From contig JABTUA010000002.1 in the NCBI GenBank assembly GCA_015075635.1, positions 2,980,708-3,044,707 of the forward strand: a DNA stretch of 64,000 nucleotides, written 5' to 3'. This stretch comes from Polyangiaceae bacterium (GTDB lineage: Bacteria; Myxococcota_A; Polyangia; Polyangiales; Polyangiaceae). Below are positions 35,882-44,513 of the stretch, piece by piece (the stretch's first letter is position 1; each line of letters begins with the position of its first letter). A program made the translations under genes and the position numbers. Below the pieces are notes generated by a model that saw only the letters and a list, made by a program, of their open reading frames with translations, did not search any database and was not told the DNA's origin.

Positions 35882-36307
35882 TCACGCTCCGAGATGATTG
35901 GCAACGTGCATGGCGTGGAGCCGTTCGTACTCCGCTTTGGTGCAGGGGCCGTAGGCCAGATGCTCCTTGGGCTCGGCGGCGAGAGCCTCGAAGCGCCCCA
36001 TGGCGGTGAGCAAGCGCTCGCGCGCAGCCTCGAGGGGCAGCGCCGGATCGAGCGCGGGGGCACCTGGGATCGCGGCCGCGAGATCGTGGCTCATGTGCCC
36101 TTGCTTCAGGAACTTCCGCTTGGCAATCCGGCCGATGGTGGCGCGAAACAGCCCGGAGCGGAGCTTCGGGTAGCCCTGCATCGAGCACTCGATGCTCTGC
36201 GCGCAGTGCTGGAGCACCTCGGAGTAGCTCCACGGCCCAGCGAGCGCCGGGGCGTCCCCGAGCCCCTCGAGCAGCGCCCGGACCTCACGAAACGACGTCG
36301 CCCTCAC
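35882..36307 (-). CDS. DUF1569 (DinB-like) family protein
   Basis: 141 residues from GTG at 36307. The sequence contains PWSYSEVLQHCAQSIECSMQGYP and LAYGPCTKAEYERLHAMHVANHL. The final HxxxH element and the N-terminal HCA-type His match DUF1569, a helical metal-binding family related to DinB/YfiT. Function is unknown. It is divergent from the metallophosphoesterase gene with only about 30 bases between starts. Confidence 0.78.
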   Translation of the reverse strand: MRATSFREVRALLEGLGDAPALAGPWSYSEVLQHCAQSIECSMQGYPKLRSGLFRATIGRIAKRKFLKQGHMSHDLAAAIPGAPALDPALPLEAARERLLTAMGRFEALAAEPKEHLAYGPCTKAEYERLHAMHVANHLGA

Positions 36308-36336
36308 GCCGGCACTATAGCTAAGATCGAAGGCGC

Positions 36337-37092
36337 ATGGCCGGCCGAACCTTCGCCATCGGCGACATCCACGGAGAGCTCGGGCACCTGCGCAAGCTGA
36401 TGGCCAAGCTACCGCGCCTCGACACCCAGGACACGCTGGTCTTTCTCGGCGACTACATCGACCGCGGCCCGCACTCCAAGCAGGTGGTCGAATACGTGCG
36501 CTACCTGCCCAAGATGATCCAGGCCAAGGTGGTCGCGTTGCGCGGCAACCACGAGGACGCCTGGCTGCGCGTTCGCAGGCACCGCTGGCCGGAGTTCGTG
36601 CGTCCGCCCCACCACGGCTGCCTGCCGGCGTACCGTTCTTTCATCAACGCACCGGTCGCCGTCACGGGTCAGGAGCCCATCGCCGAGGAGCGCGAGGCTT
36701 TCGAGAGCGGGCGCTTCTTCCCGCGGCGCATCGTCGAGTGGCTGGAGAAGCTGCCGTACTGGTACGAGGACGCGCACGCCATTTACGTCCACGCCGGGCT
36801 GCCGCCGGGTCCGAACGGCGACTTCCTGCACCCGAGCCAGCTGCCCCACCCGCCGGTGCAGCTCCTGTGGCTGCGGGACGAGCACTTCTTCCGCAACTAC
36901 CGCGGCAAGCGCGTGGTGTTCGGCCACACCTGCACCGACCTGCTCCCGCCGGAGCTGTCGCAGCACACGCCGGACGACCCGAAGGACCTGTGGGCGGGTG
37001 AGAACGTGATCGGCATCGACACCGGCTGTGGAAGAGACGGCTTTCTCACCTGCGTGGAGCTGCCGTCGCTCACGGTGTACGAGTCGCGCTGA
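36337..37092 (+). CDS. Serine/threonine-phosphatase-like metallophosphoesterase
   Basis: 251 residues. Motifs of the PPP-type metallophosphoesterase family are in order: GDIHG (residues 9-13), GDYIDRG, GNHE, then a His in IYVHAGLPPG and a later FGHT. This is the PrpA/PP1-like or Ap4A hydrolase layout. Such enzymes dephosphorylate phospho-Ser/Thr proteins or hydrolyse dinucleoside polyphosphates, and which one cannot be decided. Its last 23 bases overlap the 3' end of the convergent lnt gene. Cytoplasmic. Confidence 0.88.
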   Translation: MAGRTFAIGDIHGELGHLRKLMAKLPRLDTQDTLVFLGDYIDRGPHSKQVVEYVRYLPKMIQAKVVALRGNHEDAWLRVRRHRWPEFVRPPHHGCLPAYRSFINAPVAVTGQEPIAEEREAFESGRFFPRRIVEWLEKLPYWYEDAHAIYVHAGLPPGPNGDFLHPSQLPHPPVQLLWLRDEHFFRNYRGKRVVFGHTCTDLLPPELSQHTPDDPKDLWAGENVIGIDTGCGRDGFLTCVELPSLTVYESR

Positions 37093-38626
37093 CGCGGCGC
37101 CGGCGGTACGCCTCGGCCATGGCCAGCCCGAGCGCGATCCAGAGCGGCGTGTCGCCGAAGCGCACGTACACGGTCGGACCGGCCTCGCTCAGCGCGGGGG
37201 TGACGTGCATCACGCTCTCGGCCTCGGCGGAGCCGCGCACCCGCACGGCGCCGCTCGCGTCGATCCAGGCCGGCACGCCCAGGTTCACCGCGCGCACCAG
37301 GTCGAGGCGCGTCTCGACGGCCCGCAGCGCGGACAGGCGCAGGTGCAGCTCCGGCTCCGCCGTCGGACCGAACCAGGCGTCGTTGGTGACGTTCACCAGG
37401 AGGTTGGGGCCGACCTTGGCGATCTTCCGGCTCACCGCCGGCAGCGTGTCCTCGTAGCAGTTCAGGACGCCGATGCGCGCCGGGCCGCTCGACAGCAGCG
37501 ACACGTCCTTGCCCGGGATGAGCCCGCCGGCCCGCGAGAACAGCTTGCGCAAGAACGGCAGGTGCTCGCCGAAGGGCACCGTCTCGCCGAACCACAGGAG
37601 CTCCATCTTCGCCTGCGGGACCTGGACCAGACCCTCGGGGCTGACCACGGTCGTGGCATTGTGTCCGGCATCGCCCCCCGGTGCGGTGGTGATCAGCCCG
37701 AACAACACCGGGCCGCGCACGCCGCCGCCGACGATGGCGCGACGCCCGCGCTGCATGCGTCCTGCGGCGTGATCGAGCACGAAGGGGTACGCCGCCTCCG
37801 GCCAGATCGTGAGCTCGGCCCCGCCGCGCTCGGAGTCCACGCTGAGCCGGCGCAGGCGCGCCAAGATCTGCTCCCGCGCCCCGGGCTGCCAGCGCAGCCG
37901 CGCCTCGACGGCGGCCTGGACGACTCCGAGCTTCATCGTGGGGAGCGCCGCGTGAGCGGCCCGCACCTGGCGCATGCGCAGCGCGCCGTGCCCCGCCATC
38001 AGCGCGAGCAAGAGCGCGCCGAGCGCCGGACCGAGCCAGGGCCGGCGGTCCTCCGGCGCGGCGCGGGCCACGTACGGCACGAGGGGCGAGGCGAAGAGCG
38101 CGGCCGAGACCGCGATCAGGAAAGACACACCCTTCTCACCGATCAGCTCGGCGAGCTGCACGAACACGGGCCAGGGCGAGACCAGCCCCGCCGGGGTCCA
38201 GGCGATCACGAACACCATGCTGAGCGCGATCAGCGTGCCGAGCCCGAAGCCCGCCCGCGAGTCGAGGCCCGTGCGGCGCTCGACCACTCGCGCGATGGCG
38301 AGGCCGATGGCCCAGGTGCCCGACTGGATGACCGAGAGCAGGAACAGCGCGAGCAGGCCCAGCGCGAAGCCGAGATCCGTGAAGCGCACGATGACGCTGG
38401 GAACGAAGCGCATGCCCACGAGCCCGGCGCTGGTGGCCCAGATCATCGCCATCAGCACCACCGCCCGCACCCGCACCACGGCCTGGGTCGAGACGAACAG
38501 CAAGCCGAGCCCGATCGACACCGCCGGGTAGAAGTCCGTCGGCGGCGCCGAGAGCGCGAAGACCACGCCGCCGAGCGCTGCCGCGGCCGGCGCACGCCAG
38601 TTCCGCGCGGGCTTGTCGGGGCTCAT
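37070..38626 (-). CDS. lnt: Apolipoprotein N-acyltransferase
   Basis: 518 residues from ATG at 38626 (a GTG at 38632 would add two). Six to seven transmembrane helices fill residues about 10-220. The C-N hydrolase domain follows, with catalytic Glu in WPEAAYP (about 277), Lys in QAKMELLWFGE (about 340) and Cys in LNCYED (about 389), followed by NDAWFG. A final transmembrane segment lies near the C-terminus (FGDTPLWIALGLAMAEA). Lnt adds the third acyl chain to outer-membrane lipoproteins. This fits the many lipoproteins encoded in the window. Confidence 0.93.
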   Translation of the reverse strand: MSPDKPARNWRAPAAAALGGVVFALSAPPTDFYPAVSIGLGLLFVSTQAVVRVRAVVLMAMIWATSAGLVGMRFVPSVIVRFTDLGFALGLLALFLLSVIQSGTWAIGLAIARVVERRTGLDSRAGFGLGTLIALSMVFVIAWTPAGLVSPWPVFVQLAELIGEKGVSFLIAVSAALFASPLVPYVARAAPEDRRPWLGPALGALLLALMAGHGALRMRQVRAAHAALPTMKLGVVQAAVEARLRWQPGAREQILARLRRLSVDSERGGAELTIWPEAAYPFVLDHAAGRMQRGRRAIVGGGVRGPVLFGLITTAPGGDAGHNATTVVSPEGLVQVPQAKMELLWFGETVPFGEHLPFLRKLFSRAGGLIPGKDVSLLSSGPARIGVLNCYEDTLPAVSRKIAKVGPNLLVNVTNDAWFGPTAEPELHLRLSALRAVETRLDLVRAVNLGVPAWIDASGAVRVRGSAEAESVMHVTPALSEAGPTVYVRFGDTPLWIALGLAMAEAYRRRRVSATRTP

Positions 38627-38854
38627 CGGCACCGAAAGCTAACACGCAAGGTCAGCCTCGACTTTCGCCGTCTTGGCGCAACAGAACTCGGCCTGCCACT
38701 GAGGCCGAGCCCCACGAGAGCTGCGGCGAGGCCGGCGCGCCCCCGCTGTGGGGTGGGAGTAGTCGCCTGGCGGCCCGGATCGGGTCTCGACGAGAACCTC
38801 GAGCAGGGGCGTCGCAGAGCAGCGCTCGCGGAGCAGGAAAGCGCGAAACCCGAG

Positions 38855-39913
38855 TCAGAAGTGATTCGCCTTGATGAACTTGCTCGGCGCGATGTACCCG
38901 TTCGCGTGCTTGTGGGAGCCGCAGGCGTCGCCGGCGGACGTGTAGGTCGCCGGTTCGTTGGTCAGGTCCGAGATGCCGTTCGGCCCGCTGGTCTGGTCGT
39001 AGCCGCAGAGCGCGCCACTGCCCCCGAGCGCCTGGTTGCAGACCGCCTCGGTCACCAGCGCGTAGTGCAGGTGCGAGTTCTCGTTGCCGTAGAAGTAGGC
39101 CCAGTCCATCACCTCGGCGATCTTCTGCCCGCGCTTGACGCTCTGCCCCGTGCTCACGACGGGTGGCCACAGGTGACCGTAGAAGGAGCAGATCTTCGTG
39201 CCGTTGCCCAGGTCGTGCTTGATCATCACGACGTTCTTGTAGGAGCTCGAGTTCGTGCCGGCGAAGGCCACCGTCCCGTCCGCGACCGAGTAGACCGGCT
39301 GGTTCGCCGACGGGCCGTTCGGATTGAAGACGTCCTCCGCCAGATGCCCGCCGACGAAGGGCGGCGAGTACAGGTAGTTGCCGAGCACCTGCGACACCAT
39401 CCAGCCGCCCGCCGGGTAGGTGGTCTTGTCGCCGACCGGGTAGCCGAAGCCCAAGCTCCCCGGCGGCGGCGCCGGCTTCAGGCAGTTGTAACCGACGTTC
39501 GCGTCTTGCCAGCCGCACTTCCGCCCGTCCGCGGCGCAGTCGACCTTCTTCAGCGCGCCCTCCTCGCACCACACCAGCACGCTGCCCTCGCACTTGCCGG
39601 TGTAGTCGAGGCCCGCGCAGGGATCGCTCGGCTCGCTGCCGCCGGCGCCCGCAGCGCCGCTCTCTCCCGCAGCGCCGCTCTGGCCCGCGGCGCCGGCCTC
39701 GCCCGCAGTGCCGCTCTCACCCGCCTGCCCCGCGGCACCACCGCCGCTCGGGCTCGAGGGGTTCTTGCCCTTGCCGCCGCCGGTGGCCCAAGCGCCGCCT
39801 GAGCTGACGCTCTGGGCGCCGCCGGAGTTGCCCGGCTCGTTCGACGTCGAGCCGCCCGCCGCGTCCGCACCGCAGGCGGTGCACGCCAAGACCAGAGCCA
39901 CGACCCCACGCAT
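38855..39913 (-). CDS. M23-family peptidase domain lipoprotein
   Basis: 352 residues from ATG at 39913 (GGAGCC upstream). The signal peptide MRGVVALVLACTAC is followed by a Gly/Ala/Ser-rich linker of about 85 residues with AAGQSG/GAAGESG-type units. A Cys-bearing segment (about 115-150) precedes the LytM/M23 domain with zinc ligands in GGHLAED (about 190) and HLHYAL (about 281). The family cleaves peptidoglycan cross-bridges, or acts as a non-catalytic activator when ligands are lost; here both motifs look intact. Outer-membrane lipoprotein location is inferred. The 222-base interval downstream shows no gene. Confidence 0.85.
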   Translation of the reverse strand: MRGVVALVLACTACGADAAGGSTSNEPGNSGGAQSVSSGGAWATGGGKGKNPSSPSGGGAAGQAGESGTAGEAGAAGQSGAAGESGAAGAGGSEPSDPCAGLDYTGKCEGSVLVWCEEGALKKVDCAADGRKCGWQDANVGYNCLKPAPPPGSLGFGYPVGDKTTYPAGGWMVSQVLGNYLYSPPFVGGHLAEDVFNPNGPSANQPVYSVADGTVAFAGTNSSSYKNVVMIKHDLGNGTKICSFYGHLWPPVVSTGQSVKRGQKIAEVMDWAYFYGNENSHLHYALVTEAVCNQALGGSGALCGYDQTSGPNGISDLTNEPATYTSAGDACGSHKHANGYIAPSKFIKANHF

Positions 39914-40090
39914 GGCTCCATCCAGACGCACGCCACGTGCCATGTGCGTCGCGCTGGGAAATGCCCGGAGACTCGGGGGGCGACCCCTGAGGGCCCTCGA
40001 CGATCGCAACTCCCGGGTGCCAACCCTCGGTTTGCGCTGGCTCCGCAGAGGGACTTGCGAACCAGCGACCGCTCTGCTGATGCTGGCGCC

Positions 40091-40618
40091 ATGTCCCGCG
40101 CAATCCTTCTGCTTTCCCTACTCCTCGTGACCTCCTGCTCGAGCGACGACTCCGCCGGAGGCGGCGACGAGACCCAGTGCAAGGCGCTGACCAACCTTTG
40201 CGAGCGCTTGCCGGTGGCCGAGGTCGAGAGCGCCTGCGGAAGCGGCTACGACGTGCTGAGCCCCATCGACACCAGCGGTGGAGGCCCGGTCAACACCTGC
40301 GGCTACCAGAAGAACGTCAGCAGCGCGACCGAGTACAACATCGTGGTGGTCTATCGCTGCCTGGAGAGCTACGACGCGCACCAGTACTTTCTGGACCTGC
40401 AACAACCCAACGCGAGCGAGTACGAAGCCGTGACGGGCGTGGGCGACGAGGCCGCGTTTCACTCGCAGGGCGCCAATGGTGCCACGCTCGACGCGCGCAA
40501 GGGTCAGAAGGTCGTCTCGATCGGCCTCAGCTACCCCGCCCCCGCCCCCTGCACCAACGAGCAAGCGAAGACCGCCATGGCCGCCATCGCACAGAAGACC
40601 CTGGCGCTGGCCGAGTGA
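40091..40618 (+). CDS. Putative lipoprotein
   Basis: 175 residues. ATG at 40091 begins the signal MSRAILLLSLLLVTSC, a good lipobox (VTSC). The mature part has five Cys (CKALTNLC, ESACGSGY, NTCGYQKN, VYRCLESY) and a fold-like run of strand GLSYPAPAP with a C-terminal helix. It resembles DUF3558-like small lipoproteins in length and Cys spacing but has no sure assignment. It is divergent from the M23 gene and 12 bases upstream of the zinc-ribbon membrane protein. Confidence 0.72.
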   Translation: MSRAILLLSLLLVTSCSSDDSAGGGDETQCKALTNLCERLPVAEVESACGSGYDVLSPIDTSGGGPVNTCGYQKNVSSATEYNIVVVYRCLESYDAHQYFLDLQQPNASEYEAVTGVGDEAAFHSQGANGATLDARKGQKVVSIGLSYPAPAPCTNEQAKTAMAAIAQKTLALAE

Positions 40619-40630
40619 GCCGCTGACGAC

Positions 40631-41380
40631 ATGCTGCAAGTCGAGCGCTGCCGAAGCTGTGGCGGAGAGATCCGGGTCGACGGCGGTGACGTGGTGGTGC
40701 TCTGTCCGTTTTGCGGGCACCGCCGCTACGTGGAAGAGAAGGACCGCGCGGCCCGCGCCGGCGCCGCCAACGCAGCGGAGCTCGAGCGCGAAGCGACGCT
40801 GGCGCTCGGGGCGGCGATCCAGCTCGAAGCCCGCGCCCGCGCTCGCACCGGTGCGCTGATCGCCGGGGCGATCGTCGCGACTCCCGCGTTCCTCGGGGCA
40901 ATCGTCGTGACCTACGCCGCGAGCGCTCTCGAGCCGCTCTGGGTCGGCGTCGCCCACGCGGTGGTCGTGCTCTTCGGCGCCCTCGGCCTGGCAGCTGGCG
41001 GGGTGGCGGCGCTGGTGCTCTTCCTACCCAGTCGGATCGAGGCGCGGATCCGCCGCCGGCTCGCGGAAGTGGAGGCGGAGGTGGCGCGGCGTCCCCGCGG
41101 CGGGCGCTGTCCCAGCTGCGGGGGCAGCGTGCCGCCGGGCGCGACCGCGGCGATCTTCGACTGCCCCTTCTGCCGGGCGCCGCTCTGCTTCGCGCACGGC
41201 GCGCTGATCGCCTGGAGCGCGGACGCTCGAGCCCGCGCCGAGCGCTGGAAGCGGCGCGCCCTCGACGAAGACCTCGCCGCCTCACTGTGGCCCTGGACCA
41301 CATGGGTGGCGTTCACCGTGCTGCTGGTCGCGGGTGCCTCCGCGTTCCACTCCCTCGGCGAGCTGGCCTCGCAGCTCTGA
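40631..41380 (+). CDS. Zinc-ribbon membrane protein
   Basis: 249 residues. An N-terminal CRSCGGEI...LCPFCGHRRY ribbon (about 7-32) and a second pair CPSCGG...CPFCRAPLC (about 158-183) flank two transmembrane helices (about 73-95 and 101-126). A last hydrophobic helix sits near the C-terminus (WVAFTVLLVAGASAF). Double zinc-ribbon proteins with this pattern are common in Myxococcota and unassigned. Cys pairs face the cytoplasm if the N-terminus is inside. It abuts the convergent transglutaminase-like gene. Confidence 0.75.
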   Translation: MLQVERCRSCGGEIRVDGGDVVVLCPFCGHRRYVEEKDRAARAGAANAAELEREATLALGAAIQLEARARARTGALIAGAIVATPAFLGAIVVTYAASALEPLWVGVAHAVVVLFGALGLAAGGVAALVLFLPSRIEARIRRRLAEVEAEVARRPRGGRCPSCGGSVPPGATAAIFDCPFCRAPLCFAHGALIAWSADARARAERWKRRALDEDLAASLWPWTTWVAFTVLLVAGASAFHSLGELASQL

Positions 41381-42880
41381 TCAGCGCCTGCTCACCGCCT
41401 CGAACGTGCCCACGTGCTCGAAGCTGCCGTGCTCCTCCGGCCCGGCGAACAGCAGCACGCGGTACACGCCGTCCCGAGGGAAGCGGCAGCTCACACCGAT
41501 ACGCGGCCCTGGGCGGACCTCGCAGTGCTCGCCGAGCTCGTCGTCGCGCGCGCCCTTCGCGGTCATGCTCGCCAGCATGAAGGCGCCGCCTGGGTTTCGG
41601 AGCTCGATCCCGAGCTCGGCGCCGACCGTGACCTGGGAGCGGTCCGGCCTCTCGAGCGCGAGGCCGTAGGCGTGGAAGCGCGCACGCAACATCGGTTGGC
41701 GCATGAACTCGCCGCGGCTGATGGGGCGGTGCCGGAGCTGCCAGCGCTCTTCCTCGGGGAGGTGGTCCACGCCGAAGATCTCCGGCGGCGTCATGAAGTA
41801 GTTGGTCGTGTACCCCTTGGTGAACGTTCGCCCCTTCACGTGACCGGAGTCCCAGGTCGGGTCGAGCAGGTACCATGTGCCGTCGATCTTCGCGGCGTTC
41901 CAGGCGTGACCGCCGCCGCCGATCTCGTCCACGTCCGTGCGTGCGTCGCCGACCACGACCACCACCTCGTCTCCGGTGACCTTGGCCATGGCCTTGAGCA
42001 GGTTGGCGTACCCGGCGCATACGCCCTTCTTGGCGTCGAACACGGACTTGGCGTCCTGAGCGGGAATGGCGTCGTCGGCCAGCGCGACGGCGTCGTACGC
42101 GATGCGGTCGGCGACGTAGTCGTGCAACGCCTTGAGGCGCGCGCGCGGCTCGGGCTCCCGCGCCTTGATGAAGCGCGCCACCGACTCGAAGCTGCCCTCC
42201 TCCGCCGCGGGGAAATCGCGGACCAGCGGGTGCAGCTCCGCCGGCAGCGGCCAGCTCGCGGGCTTCGACGCGGGCCTCTCCGCCGGCGCGGGCGAGCCGC
42301 TGGGCGCCGGCGCCGGGCTGGGGCTCGGCGTGGGCGCCGGTGCGGGTGGCGGCTCCGGCTTCGCGTCGGAGTCGTCCTCCGCCAGCTTCTCGAACGGGTT
42401 CTCGTGCGACAGCTCGTACAACCACTCGAGCCTCGCGGCCACGCCGAAGAGCAGCTTGCGCGTCTGGTCCGCGAGCGCGCCCTGCTGGCCGTCGAGCATC
42501 CAATCGCCGCGGGTCGAGAGCGCAGTGAACGCGACGCTGGGCCGAGTCGCCAGGAGCAACCCGAGCAGCACGAAATTGATGGCGAACGTGCGCAGGAGCA
42601 GCCGGTCACCGAAGGTGAGGATGCGCTCGCGCGCGTCCTTCCTCCGCTTGCGCCGGTACTCGCTCCACGCATCCCAGCCGAGGGGCGCGAGGGGGAACGC
42701 CAGGAGCCCGGCCAGGATGGGGAGCCAGGTGGCCTTGCCACCGTAGGCAGCCAAGGACGACGCGGCCCACACGCCGAGGAGCGGCGTCGCGAGCACGGCG
42801 AGCGAGACTACGAGCTTGAGCGCGACGCCCAGCGCCGACAGGACGAGCGACCAACGCGAGCGGCTCGGGCGGCGCACCAC
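41381..42880 (-). CDS. Transglutaminase-like membrane protein
   Basis: 499 residues from GTG at 42880 (the next codon is also GTG). Three hydrophobic segments lie in the first 130 residues, then a Pro/Ala-rich linker (about 180-220). A transglutaminase-like core follows with the catalytic triad Cys in KKGVCAGYANL (about 287), His in GGHAWN (about 324) and Asp in WYLLDPTWDSG (about 338). The C-terminal 140 residues are a beta-rich domain. This is the kyphoscoliosis/DUF3857-type arrangement used for peptidase or cross-linking activities at the envelope. The substrate is unknown. Confidence 0.85.
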   Translation of the reverse strand: MVRRPSRSRWSLVLSALGVALKLVVSLAVLATPLLGVWAASSLAAYGGKATWLPILAGLLAFPLAPLGWDAWSEYRRKRRKDARERILTFGDRLLLRTFAINFVLLGLLLATRPSVAFTALSTRGDWMLDGQQGALADQTRKLLFGVAARLEWLYELSHENPFEKLAEDDSDAKPEPPPAPAPTPSPSPAPAPSGSPAPAERPASKPASWPLPAELHPLVRDFPAAEEGSFESVARFIKAREPEPRARLKALHDYVADRIAYDAVALADDAIPAQDAKSVFDAKKGVCAGYANLLKAMAKVTGDEVVVVVGDARTDVDEIGGGGHAWNAAKIDGTWYLLDPTWDSGHVKGRTFTKGYTTNYFMTPPEIFGVDHLPEEERWQLRHRPISRGEFMRQPMLRARFHAYGLALERPDRSQVTVGAELGIELRNPGGAFMLASMTAKGARDDELGEHCEVRPGPRIGVSCRFPRDGVYRVLLFAGPEEHGSFEHVGTFEAVSRR

Positions 42881-42981
42881 GCGCCAAGCTAGGGTGCGCC
42901 CCCGCGCTCCGCAAGGCAGGTGAGGCCCTCTCTCGAAGCTCGAGCGAGGCTTCCCGCCGAAACGAAGTAGAATGCGGGGCG

Positions 42982-43959
42982 ATGCGGGCGTGGCGCTGGG
43001 CGGCGGTGGGAGCAGCCGTGTGCTGGGCTTCCGCCGCGCACGCCGAGCCCGAGACCTGGTCCCTCGCTGAAGCGCTCGACGTCGTCGAGAACCGCTGCAT
43101 GACCGAGAGCGAGCTCGCGGCCAACGTGCGGCTCTGGCTCGGACGCCCCAGCGTCGACCGGCGCATCCAGATCGTGGTCGATCAGCTCGACGAGGACAGC
43201 CTGCGCTTCGTGCTGAGCCGCGACGGCAAGCCCAGCGCCGAACGCCGCTTCCACACCAGCGACGTGAGCTGCGTCGATCTGCGCGCGGCGGTGGCGCTGG
43301 CCATCGCGCTCGCCATCGACGCGACGGTGATGCAGGCCATCCTGGAGCCGGTCCCGGAGGCGCCCGCGCCGCCAGCCCCGAAGCCCTCACCCGCGCCTGC
43401 TCGGCCGCCGGCGAAGTCGAGACCCGCCTTGCCGCCAGCTCCGCCCGAGGAGCGGGTGATGCTCGAGGTCGACGCCCAGGTTCTCGCCTTGGTAGGCGTG
43501 CTCCCCGAGCCGGTGCTGGGTGCTTCGATCGGAGCAGCGGCACCGCTCGGCGATTCGTGGCACCTCCGCGTGTCCGGCTGGGGCACCGCGGCGCGCAGCG
43601 TCTCGGTCGGCGCGGGCAGCTCCGAGACGGCGATGGTCGCCGGGCAGGCGTCCCTGTGCCTCGACGACTCGTCGCTCCGAGCTTGCGCCGGGGGCGCCGC
43701 GGGGCGCTGGTCGGCCGAGGGCCGGGGGTTCGCTCGAGACCGCACCACCAACCTGCCCTGGGCGGCGCTGGTGGCGGACCTCGGCGTGAGCTTGCCGCTG
43801 GCCGAGCTGGTGGCCGCCGCCGCCCGCATTCACGGCTACTTTCCAGTGGTTCGGCCGGTGCTCGAGGAGCGCGCCCCGCGCGGTCAGGTGCTGAGCACCC
43901 GCGAGCCCCCACCCGCCGGGCTGGGAGTGAGCGCCGGGCTCGCCGTGGGATTTCGATGA
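42982..43959 (+). CDS. Secreted protein of ECF-sigma cassette
   Basis: 325 residues with signal peptide MRAWRWAAVGAAVCWASAAHA. Residues about 25-120 (WLGRPSVDRRIQIVVDQLDED, HTSDVSCVDLRAAVALAIALAID) resemble a domain often seen upstream of myxobacterial ECF sigma genes. A Pro/Ala-rich linker follows, then a Gly-rich beta-strand region that may be a small barrel (VGVLPEPVLGASIGAAAPLG, WHLRVSGWGTAAR). Its ATGA overlap with the sigma-factor frame indicates coexpression. The role (signal sensing or envelope component) is inferred only. Confidence 0.75.
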   Translation: MRAWRWAAVGAAVCWASAAHAEPETWSLAEALDVVENRCMTESELAANVRLWLGRPSVDRRIQIVVDQLDEDSLRFVLSRDGKPSAERRFHTSDVSCVDLRAAVALAIALAIDATVMQAILEPVPEAPAPPAPKPSPAPARPPAKSRPALPPAPPEERVMLEVDAQVLALVGVLPEPVLGASIGAAAPLGDSWHLRVSGWGTAARSVSVGAGSSETAMVAGQASLCLDDSSLRACAGGAAGRWSAEGRGFARDRTTNLPWAALVADLGVSLPLAELVAAAARIHGYFPVVRPVLEERAPRGQVLSTREPPPAGLGVSAGLAVGFR

Positions 43960-43979
43960 AGGATTCGGGCGGAGGCGAC

Positions 43980-44513
43980 ATGGACGGGGGCAGGATGGAC
44001 GCCGAGGCGCTCTTCCGCCGCCACGCAGCGTGGACCGCCCGCTACGTGACGCAGCTCGGGTTTCGCGGCCAAGACGTGGAGGACATCGTGCAAGAGACCT
44101 TTCTGGTCGCCCATCGCCGCGGCGGGTTCGTGGAAGGACCCGCCAAGCCGACGACGTGGCTGGCGCAGATCGCCCTCCGGGTCGGCATGGCCCAGCGCCG
44201 GTCCAGCCGCCGCGCCCCGGTCGCCGACGAAGCGAGCGTCGAGCAGGCCCCGAGCTCGAGCGCCGACCCCCTCTCGGGGGCGATGAGCAGCCAGGCCCTG
44301 GTCAACACGCAGCGCGCCCTGGACGCCCTGCCCATCGAGCAGCGCGCGCTGTTCGTGCTGTTCGAGATCGAGGGCGAGAGCTGCGACGCGCTCGCCGAGG
44401 CCTTCGGCGTGCCGGTCGGCACCATCTACTCGCGCTTGCACCGCGCTCGGGCCGAGTTCCTCTCGGAGTACCGCCGACTCACCGCCGACCAGAAGAACAG
44501 GAGCGCCTCATGA
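43980..44513 (+). CDS. ECF RNA polymerase sigma factor
   Basis: 177 residues from ATG at 43980, chosen because GGAGG lies 5 bases upstream; an ATG at 43956, overlapping the previous TGA, gives 185. Sigma region 2 is at about 15-65 (DVEDIVQETFLVAHRR). Sigma region 4 is at about 115-170 (IEQRALFVLFEIEGESCDALAEAFG, then GTIYSRLHRARAEFL, a helix-turn-helix that reads -35 elements). The layout and length fit an ECF sigma-70. It lies in an operon with a secreted protein upstream and a membrane protein downstream that starts on its stop codon. Confidence 0.92.
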   Translation: MDGGRMDAEALFRRHAAWTARYVTQLGFRGQDVEDIVQETFLVAHRRGGFVEGPAKPTTWLAQIALRVGMAQRRSSRRAPVADEASVEQAPSSSADPLSGAMSSQALVNTQRALDALPIEQRALFVLFEIEGESCDALAEAFGVPVGTIYSRLHRARAEFLSEYRRLTADQKNRSAS

